A stretch of DNA of 10,543 nt from Rodentolepis nana (lineage: Eukaryota; Platyhelminthes; Cestoda; Cyclophyllidea; Hymenolepididae). Shown here piece after piece: positions 6,568 to 10,543 of this stretch (positions are counted from its first letter, which is position 1; the number at the start of each line of letters is the position of its first letter). The translations under genes and the position numbers were made by a program. The notes beneath the pieces are model-generated. The model searched no databases and was not told where the DNA came from. It saw only the letters and a program-made list of their open reading frames with translations. The stretch is taken from assembly GCA_900617975.1 (NCBI GenBank), contig UZAE01013740.1, positions 1 through 10,543 on the forward strand, read 5' to 3'.

Positions 6568-8950
6568 CATATTTACCTATTATTCAATAGTAAAGACTCA
6601 ATGTAAAGTGCCAAGAGTAGATATCAAACATACTGGAGGAGGGGTGGGGGGAGAAGAGGGGGTGTTTTGAAAAGATAGAAGAGAATAAGATAGAATGGGA
6701 GTGACGCTTGGTCCGTTTGATTCATTCTGGACGCTGGGAGAATATGAACCGACGGAAGAAGAAAAAACTTTTTTCACTACATTTTGTGAAATGTACGATG
6801 AGTTTAACCCCCACCCTTCAGAGGAGAAAAAAATGGAACTGCCAAAGCATTAAAAATCATGAATTAGAATCAGGATGAGACCAAAGCGCAAGGACGAATT
6901 AAGTTATGGAAAGACTAATCTCCAGTGAAATGACCTAAGAATAAATGACTTTCCATGAAGCTGAAGAAAATTATCATCCAGGTGTCCACTAGGTACGATA
7001 CAAGAACTGGCATATAGATCTAAGTCTGCTACAAAATTGTAGACAGAATAACTCAATGACTGTATTCAAATGGCAGAACGAATCACACCAATGTGGTTAG
7101 CGGTAACAAGCTTTCACGATTCAGAGAATTGGGGAAAGGTGGGGGCTGTTACAACGGCTATTGAAAATTAGCACCACGGATCTATCAACTTATGAGGTAT
7201 TTACTGTCCTAACTGAGGGAAATGAAAGGTCCAAAGAGAAGAATATTTTGATGGAAAAGTTGGAAAGAAATAGGATTCTTGCGTTAACGTGGCCGTAGGA
7301 AATCACTAAAAGTTCAGCTGAATTAGAAGTGAAAAACCAAATACAAATTGACTCAATTGGAAAGATGCAGATATTAAACTATCACATCAAATCGACCATC
7401 TGCGAATCTCCAAAATTGAAGAGGAGAGAGGTGAATAATTGGGAATGTTTATTGTGGAATTTCTCCCTATCTGAGAGACAAAATCATCAGAAGAAGGTAA
7501 ATGAAGGTGGTATCTCTAAACAGAATTTAAGTATGTTATGGTAGCAGGTTTGAACTCTACATCTGCTTTGATATTTTAATACGTTTCGTTTCCTCATTGC
7601 TGTTCAAACTTTGAATGATCTAGGATCTCAAGTCACATGATTCTGTAAACCTCCTTTACAGCCTTTAATAACTAAACGACTTTTATCAACAATTTAAAAA
7701 TAGTTAATTCTTATTTAAATGTCGATATTACTTCCGGATTTCTGCTGGTTCTTTATGTCTTTATGTCGTCTAGACTACATGACTGAAAAAGAAGGAATTG
7801 CATTTTGATTATCGGCTGAAGAAGTTTTAGAAGAAAGGGCCTAAAAGCAGCTATTTTGTTAGTATGGGGAGTCGTCATTATTAGCAAGTGTGATGTGGAA
7901 ACAAAATATCATTAATAGAAGACTTAAATTTAATTTTAAAATAGTGAGTGGATTGATAAAGAAATTAACGAGGCACGAAAAGTGACAGATGATATCAGAG
8001 GATCAGAGGCCTTATTTTTTTCGAATTTTGAAAGCACTAATTTAACCAATTTTCCATAAAGGGTTTAGTTTATTTTCCAATATTTAATTGCTTCAAGATT
8101 CACTTTCCATTTTTTTGATGAGTAAATTTCCATGATATTCAAAATTTTTACCAAATGATTTGATTGAATGATTTGTACTTTCAATTTAATTCATTTAATC
8201 TTTTTTAGCTGTTATGAGCAGGTAGACGAGTACTAACGTTGACACTTTAAATAACAGAATATATCCCAGGTACTTATCTAGCCCAACTTGTCTAAAGGCA
8301 AAGAAGAGAAAATTTAGGCTAGATTTTGCACACTCAGACCTATAAATCAATAAATCAATCTTGGAACCAGCATTGGCGGCCTTTCGCAACACTTGAGCGA
8401 AATTCCTTCAGTTTCTTTCAGTCGGAATAAATCAAATTGATTTTTCTTGTACTTACGATTCGAATACTCTTAAGCCAAAACACGCAGACGATAAATAATC
8501 AAAACTCATCATCAACTCTGATTATGTAGACCCGCAAATTGCTACTTAAAGTCAGCTGTTGCTAATCCCTTGTAATATGATCTAATTTTCGCGCTGACAT
8601 GATTGGCAAAAAAAGTATCATAGCTGCTACCGCACACTAATGACGAAGCGCAAGAATTCTTGACGTTGTGCTATGGTCTTAAAATGGGTAAGTACTTTAG
8701 TCAAGATTGTTCAGGTTCTTTAACTCATATAGTGAGCACCAATAGGAAATCCACCACTTCGCAAACAGATGTTTGAGTTCAGTTTGTGTCCTACACAATG
8801 AATGAGATAACTCTAAGTGATTACCATATTGGACAATATTTTCAATATTTTGTTTACGACTAATAAATTTTGTTTCATAGTGAAGGGTTCAACTGTCCAA
8901 CAAAAAGAAGAGGGAGAGCATATGGGGGCAGACGTTTGACATAGCTTTAC
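6568..8950. other. Long AT-rich stretch with one purine tract, no recognised genes
   Basis: A purine-rich tract at about 6632-6700 includes AGGGGTGGGGGG and GAGGGGG and could form non-B DNA. An 11-base match to the retroposon 3' signature at 7066-7076 is too short to call. Open frames at 7329-7544 (+) and 8195-8392 (-) have no recognisable domains and are of background length. Confidence 0.4.
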
Positions 8951-8990
8951 TTCCACCAAGACTTGAACCCCTGCTAGGCTACCTCAGCCA
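8951..8990 (-). other. Possible tRNA-derived relic (box A/box B-like pair)
   Basis: On the minus strand, TGGCTGAGGTAG (8990-8979) resembles an internal box A, and GGTTCAAGTCT (8969-8959) resembles a box B. They are only about 21 bases apart, half the distance in a tRNA gene, so at best this is a tRNA-like sequence missing its anticodon arm. No acceptor stem is evident, and chance similarity is quite possible. Confidence 0.2.
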
Positions 8991-9760
8991 CTACTGAAAT
9001 TGAAGGTAATTGTCAATTGCCTATAGTTGGGCGATGCCAATTCTAGTTCAAAATTGAGTCATAGGACCTTTAGTGAGGTGTAAAAATCACGTTAAACTAT
9101 AGCCTTAACTAATTATGGAATAATTATTGAAAAACTTGTTTGCTCAGGGTGGCCTATACATATAAATTTGAGGCGCAGGTAATTTGAATGGAACCGGGGT
9201 TTTGGTTCGATTGCACTAATTCACTCAATATGACAACTCTGTCTTGACAACAAAAATCAGCTTATTTTACAACTTGTCATTGGTGGAGGTGAGTGGATAA
9301 CTTATGACGACGCTATTAGAAAGATGGTAGTCCCCAAACCAAATAATCATTCCATCCACTAAGTCGAGCCAAGGTTGGCTCTGCAATCTTCTATTGCACA
9401 TTCTGTGAGATGTTTGTGGAGTGTGTAATAATTTATTAGTACTTACTAAACACTGACGAATCGGTTTCAGTCAAAGATTAGAGATAAACGTACAGCTTCA
9501 TTTAACAGAAAAGAGATAATACTCCAACTTGACAAGGCCCTCCCCTCCCCCCACCCCAGCTACAGTCACTTTAAAAATTGTGAAGTTTTTTCCTAAGGTT
9601 CTCTCTCTCGTCAGACCTCCAAGAGGGAAATAGATTTCGAGATGTAACTGAAGTGGTAAACCCCTTGTAGGGACATTTAAATTTAAAATACAAAAAAATA
9701 AAATTAATTACTGAAGAGCTGCAAGGCAAATGGGATAGAGTTGAAAATGGTGGTCAGAAT
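8991..9760. other. AT-rich stretch, nothing recognised
   Basis: No gene or family repeat is supported here. A cytosine-rich run occurs near 9538-9559. Confidence 0.4.
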
Positions 9761-9772
9761 TGTTTTAAAATT

Positions 9773-10092
9773 TGCTAATTTTTAGCAAATAGCAGGCTTT
9801 ATGCCAGTTATCATTAGCCTTTTAGTTGACTTCTGGCTTCACAGGGAGGAAGGAGCATCAGAATCACATGAAGTCGTGGGAGGGAGGGGGGGGGGAACAG
9901 AAGAATGATTCACAGATGTTGGACAGACAGACATAGAAAAAGGTAAGATGAGTACTGTAAAAGTGATCGAATTTAACATGCAGAGGGTTCATTGTAGCTT
10001 GAAGTCAACTCTCGGTCTATAAACTGTTTTTGTCGTATGAGTATACGTTGACCAGGATGCACCACGTGAAGGTAAGTCTATCGCTCCATCCC
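9773..10092 (-). mobile_element. Ribozyme-headed SINE-like retroposon, copy E (oldest)
   Basis: This minus-oriented copy is about 320 bp. The flanks share TGTTTTA at 9761-9767 and 10093-10099, extending as a 10/12 match to 9772 and 10104, which I take as a decayed target-site duplication. The 3' signature has one change, CCTGCTATTTG (complement of 9786-9796), and the A-rich tail is degraded. The element-sense C-rich tract is long: the plus strand shows GGG, GGG and ten G at 9878-9895. Its 3' part holds GAAGCCAGAAGTCA (complement of 9827-9840), which matches 13 of 14 bases of the LINE relic. The altered tail and duplication suggest an older insertion than B, C or D. Confidence 0.82.
10019..10092 (-). 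ncRNA. HDV-like self-cleaving ribozyme, copy E
   Basis: On the minus strand, P1 is 10092-10086 (GGGATGG) with 10060-10054 (GCATCCT): six of seven positions pair. The fourth pair has changed from G-C to A-T on both strands relative to copies B-D. P2 is 10081-10075 with 10025-10019 (seven pairs, one G-U). P3 is ACC/GGT, closing L3 TTCACGT (10070-10064). P1.1 uses GG 10053-10052. P4 is a perfect CGTAT/ATACG (10047-10043, 10038-10034), and the catalytic cytosine is at 10032. One extra base sits between P1 and P2. It is plausible but weaker than copy D. Confidence 0.62.
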
Positions 10093-10104
10093 TGTTTTAT
10101 ATTT

Positions 10105-10543
10105 ATAATTCATAAATGAATAATATTTTTATGCCGTTTATTTTTGAATCCCATAATCTTTGCATGAAAATCCAATGTTCCAATTTGCAAATCTGCTTAA
10201 CTGATTATTTATTTATTATAAGACACAAAATATCCAATGGTCTTTCTATTCTATTGGATAGAGTTAATGAACAGACATATCTTAATCTGTTTAGATTTTT
10301 TGAAAATTCCGATAACAATTCCCTTCTCTAAGAGAAGTTACTAATCAATGCCATCAACCGTAACTTTATTCCTTTTCGATACTATCTGTTATCGTGATTT
10401 TTTGCTAGATTATTGACTTCTGCATAGTTTTACTTATAAATTACCACTCGGTTTTAAAGTTGTTTGTCAATTTCAATTATTATCTTACAACCGTGTTTGA
10501 GCCATTCTCCGCACTTAATTAATTTTTAACACCCAAGTTAGAG
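10105..10543. other. AT-rich right edge, nothing recognised
   Basis: A 71-codon plus-strand frame at 10116-10331 encodes an unrecognised Phe/Asn/Leu-rich sequence, typical of translated AT-rich DNA. No RNA gene or repeat is supported. Confidence 0.4.

Noticed and set aside
7066..7076. TCAAATGGCAG match to the retroposon 3' signature
   Set aside because: It is an 11-base match with no tail repeat or upstream similarity, so it could be chance.
8195..8392. 65-codon minus-strand frame with a hydrophobic end
   Set aside because: Hydrophobic stretches are common in translated AT-rich DNA, and nothing else supports a gene here.
9141..9214. TGCTCAGGGTGG and GGTTCGATTGC as a polymerase III promoter
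   Set aside because: Each box deviates from consensus, spacing is about 63, and there is no tRNA-like fold between them.

Overview
The window looks like non-coding, repeat-rich DNA from an AT-rich invertebrate genome. I see no bacterial gene organisation, no intact host gene, and no convincing exon. The short open frames are at the background level expected of AT-rich DNA or are by-products of repeats. The one recognisable protein relic is the C-terminal end (RNase H domain plus a CCHC-type zinc knuckle) of a non-LTR retrotransposon (LINE) on the minus strand at about 1222-1862. RNase H-bearing LINEs of the I/R1/Jockey assemblage are common in arthropods, so an arthropod is my best guess, held loosely.

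The dominant feature is a family of short non-autonomous retroposons of about 325-335 bp, some enlarged by internal duplications. There are five full-length or nearly full-length copies: A 718-1050 (+), B 2350-2675 (+), C 5111-5563 (+), D 6191-6554 (-) and E 9773-10092 (-). There is also a partial copy F at the left edge (1-47) and a tail-only fragment near 4705-4750. Copies A-D are bounded by 11-14 bp target-site duplications (A has one mismatch); E has a decayed one. All have the 3' motif CCTGCCATTTGA (one change in E), followed in A-D by a TAAA- or AAT-rich tail.

The main discovery is at their 5' ends. The first ~72 nt of each copy can be folded by eye into the nested double pseudoknot of the hepatitis-delta-like (HDV-like) self-cleaving ribozyme family: P1 (7 bp), P2 (7-8 bp), P3 (3 bp), a 7-nt L3 loop, a 2-bp P1.1, P4, and a J4/2 strand with the catalytic cytosine. 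The predicted cleavage point, just 5' of P1, coincides with the left boundary set independently by the target-site duplications in A, B, C and D. Differences in P1 and P4 between copies tend to keep pairing. Copy D is the best preserved.

The last ~60 bp of the retroposon match the 3' end of the LINE relic: the shared CCTGCCATTTGA end plus a 13/14 match further in. This suggests the LINE lineage supplies the reverse transcriptase. The proposed system is therefore a ribozyme-headed, LINE-tailed parasitic retroposon whose transcripts trim their own 5' ends. Copy C is unusual because the ribozyme core has been amplified to four tandem units.

The rest (48-704, 2690-5099, 5575-6177, 6568-8950, 8991-9760, 10105-10543) is AT-rich DNA in which I recognise no genes, apart from low-complexity tracts and one weak tRNA-like relic.
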